Origin: Vitellaria paradoxa
Lineage: Eukaryota; Streptophyta; Magnoliopsida; Ericales; Sapotaceae
Reading direction: 5' to 3'
Length of the DNA stretch: 64,000 nt
Assembly: GCA_019916065.1 (NCBI GenBank)
Contig: CM034236.1
Location: 11,145,334-11,209,333, forward strand
Under the pieces are notes generated by a model. That model was given only the letters and a program-made list of their open reading frames with translations, searched no databases and was not told the origin of the DNA. Both the position numbers and the translations under genes were made by a program. Position 1 is the first letter of the stretch. Each line of letters opens with the position of its first letter. This document shows, in pieces, positions 36,540 to 47,876 of the stretch.

Positions 36540-36740
36540 ATTTGTTATATTTTACAAAAAGGAGAAAGTACGCCTACCTCCTTCCAACATTTGATAAACT
36601 TACACACACCCCCTTTTGTAATTTATGAAAGTGTAAAAAGAAAAGAAAATTCTATTTAGGCCCCTTATCCTAGTAAGAATTGTGAACTTGACTCTTTAAT
36701 TTTAATTCTCTTACATATATACCCTTAAAACTATTAAAAA
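35331..36740. other. AT-rich spacer with AATTAAATTAA repeats
   Basis: 35815-36190 is almost entirely permutations of TTTAATTAAATTAATAAATA, a low-complexity tandem-like tract with blocks TTTTAATAAATAATATAATTAAATTA recurring about every 90 bp. A (TA)n run lies at 36515-36539. No gene. Confidence 0.6.
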
Positions 36741-36910
36741 TTATTTCCAAGCCAAGAAATCATGTGTTGAAGATTAGGCCAACTCTAATCTATTTTTAAG
36801 CCATTGTTAGATGTGTTTAGGATTATTTAAGGTCAAATCTGAGTTTGTGAGTGAGGTCCTTTAAGGATAAACAAATTAAAAATAGCTAATAATAGTAATA
36901 GAGAATTTTT

Positions 36911-37536
36911 ATGTGCAAGAAAAATGGAAAAGAAGTTTTTGAACATCAAGTTTATGTTTTTTACAAAGAATCTAATAGTTTAAGTATTGCCAGAACTTTA
37001 AATTTCCTAGTAGATTGTGTGTTTTAAGCTATTGGTACTTCAAATAAAATAGAAAATAAAATAAGTAATGTAGATTTGCCAACAAATACAAAAACTTTGC
37101 TGGAATAAGTAGTCAACAAAGACTATGGAGGTGAAACATTAAATCTTCAAACAAATGAAAATGATAAAATTCTTATCTTATACAAAGGGGGAAAAAGATG
37201 ACTTGATGAAATCTTAGTAGTGAAAAACATTACTAAGAAGAAAGCTCATAAAGATTTTCAAACTAATAAAAAATACTGGAATATTAAAGATCCAAATATA
37301 AGGAAGAAAATAAAGTAAAAGAGAGAGAAATTGCTAAATCATATGCAAACTCTCTATAATTAATATGAGAACTTATTCAAAAAATATGAATATATTTTCA
37401 CTTTATACTCTGATTCTGAAAATTCAGATGAAGAATATTATGTAACTAGCGTGGTGAATAAGAATGAAATTGATTCTAAAATTGAAACAACAGTTGATCC
37501 AGAATTAGATGAAGAACTAGTTAAAAGAGTTAAATA
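36911..37536 (+). pseudogene. Endogenous pararetrovirus: first ORF region, unknown function
   Basis: It begins at ATG 36911 in a Lys-rich frame that stops at about 37026 and resumes in the same or a neighbouring frame with Asn/Lys/Asp-rich sequence to about 37536. Its position upstream of the coat region corresponds to the small first ORF of solendo-like viruses. No domain was recognised, and the assignment rests on position only. Confidence 0.5.
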
Positions 37537-37539
37537 AAA

Positions 37540-38720
37540 CTCTAAGCCTAGACAAAAACCTAGAAAAGAGAAAAATATGAGCATCAGATCATCTTGAAGA
37601 AGATACAGAAACTAAACTAGTTACTGGAAAAAGAAATTTTTTCGAAGATATTCATGTGAAAGAAGAAAATGAATCTAGCTCTCATGAGGTTTATGCTAAA
37701 GAAGAACATGAACCAAGTCTCTCTAAAGAGAAGACTTGAATAAATTTAACATTGCTGCAAATAGAATATATGTAAATCTTAATGATGTACATCTCAAAAA
37801 TTATGAAAGTACTATTGAAGAATAGGTACAAGCAATATCTATTGTTATAACCTATTATAAAAATACATAGGATGAGAAAAGATTCCTAGTCTATTTAGTA
37901 GAAATATTATAGGAAAATATTTTAAGCTGGCTAAAAGTCTGGAAAGGATCAAAAGATAGTAAATGAAAAAAACTTCTGTCTTGCTAAGTGAAAATAAGGA
38001 AAATGATTTTGCAAAAATTCTCTCAAATTTTTCTACATATATTAAAAGAGATTTTTGTGAAATAACGTCTTTAGATGAACATCAAAAAAAGGTGAAATAT
38101 ATTTTATAAAAATTAAAACTTTGTGATATCTGTAAATATATAAATTTTATAAAGTTATATCAAAAATACTTCTGGATGTTAACTCCGGAAAGTATGCTTA
38201 ATTGGAAGGAATAGTTTTTCCACAATCTTCCAAGTCCATGGGATGAAATATTTGAAAAACAGTATCTAGAACACCAGCAAAAGTTAGCAATTCTGATGCC
38301 CTAGGATTAATGATACATTTTGGTTATAAAATAATGACTGAGCATTATCTTTAAAGAAAAATCGAAAAATAAGTAAAAAAAAAAAAAAACAATTGTCAAA
38401 ATCAAGTGAAGGAAAAGTCTATTGTGACAAAATTTAAAAAAAAAAAATTAGGAAGTTGGATGCTTTGTGAATAAATCATATCACAAATGCAAGAAAAAAA
38501 ACTTTAAAATCAAAAAATAGAAATCCAAAAATAAAAACATATTTCTAAAAAGAAATATGTTGGAAAATTCAAAACAAAAAAACTTCGAAAAGAAATCATT
38601 GAAAAATTACATTTGTTATTTTTGCAATGAAAATGTCATATTACATCTAATTGTCCAGAAGAAGAGGCATTATATGAATTAGAATTTGTTTCTTGAAAAT
38701 CTTCAAGAGCAACTGAAAAA
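37540..38720 (+). pseudogene. Endogenous pararetrovirus: coat-protein-like region
   Basis: An acidic stretch near 37640-37740 is followed by a Lys-rich basic region (38340-38600), the composition of caulimovirid capsid proteins. The zinc-knuckle is recognisable at about 38614-38660: the two cysteines of CYFC are in one frame, and the His and last Cys lie in the next frame because of a one-base loss. Many stops interrupt the frame. It would have formed the virus particle; it is non-functional. Confidence 0.68.
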
Positions 38721-38729
38721 ATTATTTTC

Positions 38730-39690
38730 ATGATGCAGGAAACAACTTCTTGCGAAAATATGGATACCTATGAATTTGTTTCCGAAAATGAATTAAATCA
38801 AATTTGTTTAGGAGACGTAGTCCAAGAAAATATGACTATTGAAAGTGATAAATTGATTAAATACAAAAGTCTTAAAATAGAATACTTGTATAAAAAAATC
38901 CAAATTTGAACATTGGCAAGCCCAACACTTCAAAAGATGTGATGGAATAACAGAGGCAAAATTCTCCTCTAATGGGCAAGTTGAAATAAAAATTTTTGAT
39001 AAAAAAAAATTAGGAGACTTAAACAAAAGTATCTTAAGGTAACATTTATTCACATTGAAATAATGCAAATCAAAATTAGACCATTATTTAGACTTGGAGT
39101 AGACTCACCAATCCTATGTGTTGGCCAATATAAGAGATTTTATAATCTTGTTCAATCACTAATGAGGGAAATAGAATCAAATTGGCTCTCTGGAGAAATT
39201 CTTTTCAGAATCAAACCAAATTATTTTATGTATATAAATGATAAAAAAATTCAAGACACATTAACACTGAGGATACAAACTCAGAATATCAAAATGGACA
39301 GTAATGTTAATGATCTAAAAATATCTTAGAAAGTTATTCATCAGTTAACTAGTGATTCTTAAGTCAAGACAACGGATGTTGACTTTGGTATAGTTAAGTT
39401 ATATGAAGCCAAATCATTTGACACTGAAATCAAACCCAACCAAGATTGATTGATATAAAAGATTTAAGAATACCTAAAAAACGAATATTTGAAAACTTTA
39501 TGAGAGATCAACCAGAACCCCCTCCTAAATCAATTGAATTTCAAGCTTCTGGAAATGCATTCTACTTTAGAAATAATAAATATTTGCAAGTAGAAAATCA
39601 TTTAGAATGGATAACTTCTAAAATATTGAAGAAGGTTTCTCAAGCTCAAGTAACATTAATAAGGAAATTGGATTAAGAAGAATCCAAGCT
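38730..39690 (+). pseudogene. Endogenous pararetrovirus: movement-protein-like region (30K type)
   Basis: Two open pieces (39063-39329 and 39446-39676) joined by stops. The first contains IKIRPLFRLGVDSPILC and GEILFRIKPNYFMYI, in the pattern of 30K-superfamily movement proteins (hydrophobic strand, R/G, conserved Asp position). This protein family enlarges plasmodesmata for cell-to-cell spread. Placement between the coat region and pol supports the call. In-frame stops and indels inactivate it. Confidence 0.6.
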
Positions 39691-39699
39691 TGAAATTTT

Positions 39700-41770
39700 C
39701 TTGGAAGTTCGTCTAACGAAAAAGAAGAGAAATCTATTATACTTGAACAATTAAATATGAATTTAGAATCAATATTCTTTTCTTATAACCAAAATAAGAG
39801 AAAATATTATTATATTGAAGTTACATTTGAATTTGAAGGCTATAAACTATATTGCCTACATGCACTTGTAGACACTGAAGTTGTAACTGTGGTATGTCAA
39901 CTAAATGTCGTGCCCAAAAAATATTAGATTTAAATGAAAAATCTTGTCTTAGTAAAAAATGCTAATGATACAAAATCAATAATGGACTTCAAAGCAAAGG
40001 GCATTATAATTTCTGTGAAAATAACAAAGGTAAAATGACCTTTAGAATTCCAAAAATATTATATTTTCCTTTTTAATGCATGAAGATATGTTTTTAGGAA
40101 ATAATTTCTTAACTCAATATTATTCTATGAGTGTATCTCATGATCATGTAATCTCAATTGATAGACACAAATCTTACTAGATTCATTGCTTAAAAACACA
40201 TGATTTAATATGTAGTAAAAAATTTATGCCAGTTAAGCGTGGTGATAGTCGTCTAATTTTAATCGATTCATTAAATTTTAATTGATTCATTAAGATCAAT
40301 TGATGAATCTCATTGGGTTTGTAACAAGTTAAGCCCAAACTTCTTTGAAGATCCTTTAATATTATGGAAAAAAGCTCCCAGATATTGTCATCTAAAATAA
40401 AAAATGAACAGAAAATAATTAAAGTAAAACCTATGGTCTAGACCAAATTGGATATATATGAATTTCAAGTTCAAATAAAAAAAAACTTTTGGATAAAAGA
40501 CTTATAGAACCAATTAGAAGTCAATATTCCAATCCTGTTTTTCTTGTAACGAATCACAATGAAAGAAAAAGAGAAAAAATTAGGACGGTCATCAATTACA
40601 AAAAATTGAATGAAAATCTTATCTTTAATGGGTACTTTATACCTAGAAAAGTTGTTTTAGTAACTCAAATAAGACATGCTAAAATATTTAGTAAGTTTGA
40701 TTGTTAATTAGATTTTTGGCAAATCAAGCTTACATAAGAGTCAAAACTATTAACTGTTTTCTCTGCACCATATGGTTATTACCAATGGGTAGTTCTACCA
40801 TTTGGAATATGCAATGCACTACAAATATTTCAAAAATGGATGAATTATAAATTTAAAGACCTTAAAAATTTCTGTCTAGTCTATATAGATGATATATTAA
40901 TTTTTTCTAAAAATATAAAAGAGCATAGCATCATTTGAAAATAATTTGTAAAACATTTCTTAATAATAGAATAATTCTTAGTATAAAAAAGATTAAGATA
41001 AAAAAAAATTAATTATTTGCGTATTGTACTCAATTCAACAGGAATTGTGTTACAATCTCATATAATCACAAAAATCGAAGAGTTCCCAAAAAAACTAGAA
41101 ACTTTAAAAGACTTATAAAGTCTTCTTGATTTATTGAATTATGGAAGACAATTTATAAAAAGTCTATCAAAATGGGAAAAACTATTCCTTAAAAAATTGA
41201 AAAAAGCTTAAAACAATCAAAAGAATTTCAATATAAAAATTGAATGGAATGAGAAAGATTCAAGGAGATTAGAAGAAATCAAAACATTGTTTAAACCTAA
41301 TCTAAAGGTTTATTTTCTTACAAAATCTGATCTCTTAATCTTAGAGACAGATGCTTACAAATGTTTTGGAGAGTAGAGTTAATAGTAGTAAAAATAAAAG
41401 AGATATCTAAACAAAAAGATATTCTCAAAATTCATAAAGAAAAAAAAAAGTTCTGGAGAATTTATATGTGAATATCATTCTGGTAAGTTCAAATCAAATG
41501 AAATTAATTATATTATTTTTGAAAAAGAACTCTTAGCCATAAAAAATTGGTATAAAGAGATTTCAAATTTATTTAGCTTCTGTTAAGTTTTTGATAAAAA
41601 CAAATAATCAAGTCGTTAAAAAATTTTTTAAGAAAATGAGAGTTGAGAATAACCCTAGAAGAATTAGGTAGTCCAATTATATTTCTCAGTATTCTTTTAA
41701 AATTGAACATGTTGGATCTATTAAAAATATTCTTACAGATTATTTTCATAGGCATCCAAATAGATATTAA
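39700..41770 (+). pseudogene. Endogenous pararetrovirus: protease, reverse transcriptase and RNase H remnants
   Basis: At about 39868 the protease motif reads LVDTE, so the active-site Asp is kept but the following Gly is Glu. RT starts near 40489 (PIRSQYSNPVFLV), stops occur near 40706 and 40735, and the polymerase box YIDDI is at 40882-40896. The RNase H part is scattered over 41330-41770, with KELLAIKN near 41530 and a DYFHRHPN tail near 41740 before a stop. RT without integrase, next to a caulimovirid-type promoter and tRNA-Met site, identifies the family. The frame is broken at many places. Confidence 0.85.
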
Positions 41771-41828
41771 GTCTAACAAAAGTTTTTAATATTGCAGAAA
41801 TCTTTAAGACGACTAATTAAGGCTGAGA

Positions 41829-43205
41829 TGCCCACAACAACCAGCTCTAAGGGCCAAGAAGTATCAGGTAAATAAGTTGAAAGTATTTTTTTCTAGGAAA
41901 ACATTCCAGAAAAGCATGTATCAAGGAAATTATGATCAAGCAGTGCTAAAAAACCACTTACTTAATTTATTAGAAAATCAATCATAGTTTGAAGAGCAAA
42001 CTCCATGATTCTCTGAACCAAATATGGAAAAAAATCATATTTTAAGAAAAAACTGTGAATTCCGTAAAGTAATGATAGGAATTGCATATGAACTAAAAAA
42101 GCTTCAAGACAAAATTAATCATTTGAAAGAATTATCAAAAAACATGATTTCAAAATTTAACTTTGAAACTTCATTATTTGATTACCAAAGAATTTCTGAA
42201 ATTCAACAAATTATGGAAATTTTGAAAATTTTTAATAGTAATGCTCATTTAAAAAAAAAAAAAGTCAAAAGAACTAAATTTTATGAAGAGGCTAAACAAG
42301 TCCTTCTTAGAGTGTTATTTTCAATCATTGATAAATATGTTAATGATTAAAGGATTAAACCAATCCTTCAACAATTTCTAATAAAATTAGATATGATCCT
42401 GTTTTCCCCGTCAGAAAAAGTCAGTTCGATTTGTAGGTAGACAATTGGAGGTTCGAAGCAATTGATTAGGGTTTGGTTAAAAGGATCATCTTCAATCCAC
42501 TAAAGTTAACAATCTATCAAGATTTTCCAGTATTGATCAAAACCATGATCAATAAAATTCCTTATGACTTTAAAAGAAAAACCATGGCCTGTAAAATTTA
42601 CAGCTCAGTGGGATAGTGATACAATAAAAGATTTTTTGAGTCATACCAAATCTGGAAATTAAGGGAATATTCTCTATTTGGTACTTATATTTCCTCTAAA
42701 CCAGCGGAAGGAGAAGACACTTCAAGAGAACAAATTCTATTGTAGTTTTGGGTAGAATTGATTTATCATGCCAAGATTCTACAAAATATGTCAGAAAAAA
42801 CATATGGCTACTAATGGCAGGAAATTATTTGTATCTTATGTTTCATTAATATTCTTAACGACTGAAAATCCAAAAAGTGAGGCATTTGACTTTTTAAACA
42901 AAATTAGTCGGATAGAAATTGATGCATCATCTAAGGTAGTAATTTATTTTGATGATATTTATGAAAAATTTGAAATAAAAATAGAATTAGAAGCCATTGT
43001 CACAACTGAAGAAGTCTAGGCAGAACAAGATTATTGGAGAATATGGATGAGGAGACCTAGCACAATATAGAAAACATGATGGAAGGCTAACAAAAGTTAC
43101 ACCATCACGGAAATACAATGGACCAATTAGGAATGCTGCCAAAAGAAAAAGAATAAAATTTTTCAGAAATAAGCCATGGACGATGCACCCTTATCTAGCT
43201 AATGA
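41829..43205 (+). pseudogene. Endogenous pararetrovirus: ORF region downstream of pol
   Basis: The region begins at an ATG (41829) and holds open pieces at 42024-42350 (Lys/Glu-rich, coiled-coil-like, with repeated heptad-type leucines/isoleucines) and 42768-43019. In caulimovirids with this layout the post-pol ORF encodes the translational transactivator/inclusion-body protein. No specific transactivator motif could be confirmed, so the function is by position only. Confidence 0.5.
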
Positions 43206-43365
43206 CAAAGCCTAAATAAATACTATGTGAAGGAATCTGCTTTAACCAAAACCAATTTCCTAATAATTGTACTATTCCTTTATTAAAGTTATATCTTTCC
43301 TTTTTAGACCTTCTACTGCTATTTTGAGTGCTTTAAGTCCAGATTTTGAAATTCGTCTCTTAAGT

Positions 43366-43549
43366 CTATATAAAGAAGTATTGTTGTAAGAGGAAGGCAC
43401 TGAAAAATTAAAGTGCTCTCCCTTTTTGTCTTCTATTTGTAATATTTTATTAATATCAAGTATCATTAATAAAAGTTTATGTATTTGTGCGTAATTTTCT
43501 GACTGTTTTTAAATTTTTCTAGAGCATATCATTCAATGGTATCAGAGCC
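43366..43549 (+). promoter_or_regulatory. Pararetroviral promoter TATA box, poly(A) signal and tRNA-Met primer site
   Basis: TCTATATAAAG at 43366-43376 is a strong TATA box. AATAAAAG near 43468 fits the polyadenylation signal of the terminally redundant transcript. TGGTATCAGAGCC at 43537-43549 is the exact plant initiator-tRNA-Met primer site that marks the caulimovirid genome start. The order and orientation match the + strand virus. Confidence 0.82.
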
Positions 43550-43639
43550 TGGAAAATTCTGAAGGAATGACTTTAAGCTACCTATTCCATGAAGGTATGT
43601 TCTTTAATTACTAGAAACTATTAAGATTTTGCTATAAAT

Positions 43640-44206
43640 ATTTGTGTTGTCCAACGTGATCCCTAGGGGTCATATTGTGATTTCTAAAATTTGTGGGGTA
43701 AAGGGAGTGTAAGTGTAACTATTTGAAATGTTTAAGTGGTGTTAGTGTAAGTTACCCTTTACAAAAATCACCCGATTTTTTGAAAATCGCTAGTTCAATA
43801 GTTGTTTAAAAAATCAACTGATTTTCTTGATTCAAAATGTATAGATTTGAGCATCTTATAGTCTGTATACACCATAAAATAAATTGACAATGACAAGTAG
43901 GAGTTTGAGAGAAACATAAATGGGGGCTTTTGTTGTAATATCAAGCTGTTGTTGCTATTTTTAATTTTTAATCAATATATAACATTTATCTTTTAATCAA
44001 CACATAGCGTATATTGTACATTAATCCAAGGGTAGGAATAGATATGAAAAATAAGTTAGGCCTAATCCTCTCTACCCCAGACTCAAGTTGATCCTCCTTA
44101 GTTGGCCTACCTCTCCTTTAAGTCAGGCTAGAGTTAGGAAAATCTACTACTGACCAACCCCATTAAAACTTTTTAATATTTTACAGGCGAGGCGAGTAAG
44201 ATGGGG
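43640..44206. other. Short spacer between pararetrovirus and solo LTR
   Basis: No gene. The bases on both sides of the solo LTR (left: GGTAGGAATAG near 44032; right: ACCCACACTGTTTGCATCACTA ending near 46459) look like the ends of a small hAT-type non-autonomous element into which the LTR inserted. This is tentative. Confidence 0.4.
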
Positions 44207-46330
44207 TTACTTGTCACGCTCCTAACTTAATTGTCCGGGACGGACGGCGTGGGAATGTGAAAACCCAAATAAATGATAAAATCTGATTCAAATTCAATTC
44301 TTATTAAATTAAAATTTTTAAAATACTCAAAATTATTACTCATTCTCATATAAAATAATATTTGATTTCGTAATCATCCATTTGTCAATAACGTAATTTA
44401 ACTCTCAGTTAAGAAAATTGAATATAATTATTATCACCCATAGTTTAGACCGGACTCAGGCTACTCTAGCCTAAGCTACCTACATATCTCACCTCGGGAA
44501 TCAGGTCACCGTAGTTCCTATTTTATATCCCTTATTTCCATGACCACTCATGATCAATATAATAATCCTTACATCTCATCAATAAATATAACAATCACAT
44601 TATCTCAATATATATATAAACCAAATGGAGAGCTGTGTTACACCCCAATTGGTGTAAGACTCAGAGGAACTGTGTTACACCCCCTGACCCGTCTGTTGGG
44701 GAACTGAGTTACACCCCTAGTTAGGCATCTGTTTATCTCAAGCAGGATAATCAATATAAATAGCGGTCTGGGGAACCGTGTTACACCCCAAATCAGTTAA
44801 GACTCAAGGGAACCATGTTACACCCCCTGGTCCTTCTACTAGAGAGTCGTGTTACACCCCTAGTCGGGCATCTGCTTATCTCAAGCAGGATCCGGCTATA
44901 ATTCAAAAAATCATATATCTTACCTCAATATTAACGCCCAACTTCAAATGACTAACCTTTAATTATATATATTGCCTGGGGATCATCTGATATTTTCAAA
45001 ATCTTATTTTCTCATTTTTCTCAAATTATAAATCCCGTCCATATATATATGACCATGCCTTGGCATATCACAATATGAAAGTGGCGTTCGTAGCTAATTA
45101 ATATTCTCAATATAAATCAGATGATGCCGATACATAATAATTCTCTTCAAGAGTTTACAACATTAAGAAAGTATGCTAGATTAATTATCAATTATGTCTC
45201 ATATAATTCAATTATCAATTATATCTCATATACTTTAATCACAAATAGGATTACTTACCAAAAAAAAATCACAAATAGGATTCTTTTCTACCATTAGCAA
45301 CATAAATTAAAGCATGCCTTAAATCTCAAAATTTATACTTTTTCTAACATCTTTCTAATTCTGTAACATCAACCATAATTTCCCATAACTCTAGGGGCAA
45401 CATTATTATCCTCCTCAATTTTTAGGGGTACAATCGTAATTTTCCTAAACTTTATGGGCCACTTTGTAATTATCTAAAACTTTGGGGGTCAATTTTAGGG
45501 CCCAAATGATAATATCTCTAAGTATTTTCTTTATTCTTTTTCCTTTTTCTTTTTTTTTTTTTACTTTCTTCTCATCTCTTCTAGTAAACAACCCATGCGC
45601 TAGCCTTCCAATTTCGGACAAATTTCATGCTGTTAGTCTAAATTTAATCACTTTCATACAAAATAAACATATAGAATATCACTTATGTAATTATCATAAC
45701 TCAAAAGTATGAAAAATTCAACACCTATATGCATATATATATACACCTGTGTATATATATATATATATATGCACATCTCACAAAATTTCACCAAATCAAG
45801 CATATAAATATATCAAAATGATCATTGCAACGTCTAGAGCACAAATATAGGTCCCATGTATCTCTGATCTGAAGAGAAAATGATAAATAAAAGATTTTAG
45901 TTTAGGCACCTAACTTTTTGGCGTCGATTTCTCCCACCTCGAGCGAAATCATGCGAAATGGACACCACCACAGTGTTCACGGCATCGAAAACTACCCGGA
46001 TCCACCTCCCTTTCTCGCCAAATCATGCTCTTTCTTTTCCTTCTCTCTCCTCTCTCTCTCTTCTCTTTCTCCCCATCATCTCCTGGAAGACCCGCAGGGG
46101 AGCCCTAAAAAAGAAAAGAAGAAAAAGAAAAAGAGAAAGAAAAAAAAAAAGAAAGAAAGAAAAGAGAAAAGAAAGGCTGGGTCTGGCCCAGTTGTCCAAC
46201 CAAATATCAATTTTGGGCCAGACTTGGCCTAGAGAAAAATAAAATAAATTATCTAATCTCATTTTAAATATTTTATTAATCCAAAATAACACATAAATGA
46301 CCAAAATTAAATATTGGGTGTTACATTACT
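44207..46330 (-). mobile_element. Solo LTR with 5-bp target duplication
   Basis: The LTR body is 44212-46325 (2114 bp), from TGTCACGCTCC to GGGTGTTACA, flanked by TTACT at 44207-44211 and 46326-46330. The terminus style (TGTAACACCC when read on the minus strand) is that of large plant gypsy LTRs of the Tekay/Del type. It contains a tandem block of GTGTTACACCCC units (44635-44865), a (TA)n run (45750-45770), a CT-rich stretch (46030-46075) and a long A/G-rich tract (46105-46170) that creates spurious Lys-rich ORFs. There is no internal coding region, so the element was reduced by LTR-LTR recombination. Confidence 0.9.
44633..44890. repeat. Tandem GTGTTACACCCC block inside the solo LTR
   Basis: Two larger units of about 180 bp, each containing three TGTTACACCCC-type elements and ending GGCATCTG(T/C)TTATCTCAAGCAGGAT, so the array is a repeat of repeats. 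Confidence 0.8.
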
Positions 46331-46827
46331 AGTCGAGATAGAGTGATCCAAGTTTTGACTTAAGATGCTCGAACTAAGCCGAGCCAAAGCTGTATGAACA
46401 ATAACCAAAGGGTAGGGCAAGTCAGGTTGCAGACTAACCCACACTGTTTGCATCACTAGATAGAAAGTTCTACTGTAGCTTTTGCAACCCAGCCAAGATT
46501 ATAGAGGACTAATTTTTTTTTTATTTTATTCTTTGAAATGAAGAAAACAATTTAGTTTAAGTAAAAAATAATAAATAGTAATAGACCTTTTTGATATTCT
46601 AAGTATAGAAAATTGTATTTAAGTCAAACTTTACAGTCTTTTAAGCTTATCAGTCACTCAAAAAAAAATATTACTTTTAAGTCATATTTGTGTAGAAAGT
46701 TTTGTGATTAGGTCACATTTTTGAGTGGGTCCCATGAGTTTGTTTTAAATATAATTTCTAATATACCAATAATACCCTTTGTTCCTTTCCACTAAGATCT
46801 ATAACTCATCGGCTTTCGGCAATTCCG

Positions 46828-47064
46828 ATGATGAGTACTTCCTCCACCTCTTCCTCCGTTGGCATCAGAGAAGAAGAAACGACGGAGCAGAAAGAAGAAG
46901 ATGACAATAGCAAGGCTTCGACTAGCACTTTGTCGGCTGAGAGCGAGTTGTTCAGCAGTAAAGGTGAAGGCGGCGACGAGAGAGGCGAGAAAGAGACCGA
47001 AACCCTAGTTTCTTCTAGAAGCTTCTCGATAGACTCATTCTTGGAGAGGAAGAGGGCTTGCTAG
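46828..47064 (+). other. Short ORF of unknown identity, Ser/Glu-rich
   Basis: 79 codons from ATGATGAGTACTTCC, rich in Ser, Thr and Glu (STSSTSSSVGIREEE, then FSIDSFLERKRAC). Base composition here is balanced and codon use looks gene-like, unlike the flanks. No family recognised. It may be the start of the broken gene whose later piece lies at 47578-47876, or an unrelated exon. Confidence 0.35.
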
Positions 47065-47242
47065 TGTGCCAGTTAGGTTAAGCAGTTGGGTGGCTAATTG
47101 ACAGCTGTGAAACAACACTTGAATGGCCTTTTCAGATCATGATAGGATCTTCACCAGAAGTATAAGTAGATGATGAGTTTTCAGGGCAAGGGAAATCCAT
47201 GAGCTCGATTAACATTTTGAGCTCTCTTCAAACAGTACCACA

Positions 47243-47535
47243 TATGAGTTTTGACAGAAGCAGTTATAGTTGACAAAGCTAAATGAATCATGCCACGTCA
47301 TTTCCATATTGAATCATGCCATAAAACCTCACACTAAATAGCTAAATGAAAACACTAAAACAATACCACAAAACCTCTCTTCATATGGAGTAGGTAAATG
47401 ATCCTAAATAGTACCTTATATGGCGTTTTGAGCTCTCTTCAAAATAATATCGATACTGTTTCAAAACAGTACCACATATGAGTTTTGACAGAAACAATTA
47501 TGGTTGACAAAGCTAAATGAATCATGCCATGTCCA
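47243..47535. repeat. Tandem direct duplication, about 235-bp period
   Basis: The block CACATATGAGTTTTGACAGA followed by TTGACAAAGCTAAATGAATC occurs at about 47231-47300 and again at 47471-47535, each preceded by TTTTGAGCTCTCTTC. Copies are about 90% alike. Confidence 0.75.
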
Positions 47536-47577
47536 TTTCTCATAACACTGGTACTATCTCAATTCCTCAGTGATTCG

Positions 47578-47876
47578 ACAATGTCGACGTCTTCAGCACC
47601 CCCACCAGCCCTATATGCGCCGCTTCTTCCTCTGCAACTTCAACAACTTCTCAGGCGGTTACGATGACGACACCAACTCCGATGTCTCTCTGCCCTCAAC
47701 CATTCCTTCAATTGGGAAGAAAAGCCGAAATTCCCAAAGCAAAGGACACCAACAGTGGCGGCAAGAACGATTTCGAATTCGATTTTAGTTGAGAGCTGGA
47801 GAGAACCTTGTTCTCCACTGACGAGCTCTTCGATGGAAACAAGATCAAGCCTCTGAAGCCACCACCTCGGTTGTAA
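47578..47876 (+). pseudogene. Gene fragment resembling plant MAKR/DUF1645-type proteins
   Basis: Gene-like composition. In one frame the ATG at 47580 begins MSTSSAPPPALYAPLLP. In another, 47769-47876 reads DFEFDFS, a TGA stop at 47790, then STDELFDGNKIKPLKPPPRL and a stop. An F-E-F block followed by (S)xDELFxxGxIxPLxxPPR is typical of membrane-associated kinase regulator and DUF1645 proteins. Frames do not connect and an internal stop is present, so it looks like a decayed copy. The family call rests on this one motif. Confidence 0.4.

Larger units (their letters stand above)
36740..43620 (+). mobile_element. Endogenous caulimovirid (plant pararetrovirus), decayed, near genome length
   Basis: The order on the + strand is: a small unknown ORF region, a coat-protein-like region with a zinc-knuckle remnant, a movement-protein-like region, protease/RT/RNase H, a further ORF region, a TATA-box promoter, a polyadenylation signal and a tRNA-Met primer site. 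No integrase or LTR is present. Coat and movement regions directly upstream of pol, with a separate ORF after pol, resemble the layout of cavemo- and solendovirus types. Every reading frame is broken by stops and indels, so this is an ancient non-coding integrant. Borders are approximate; the part left of the first ATG (36740-36910) may be leader sequence. Confidence 0.85.

Noticed and set aside
45918..46304. Lys-rich or Phe/Ser-rich ORFs of about 100 codons
   Set aside because: Produced by the A/G-rich tract and CT tract inside the solo LTR; low complexity on both strands.
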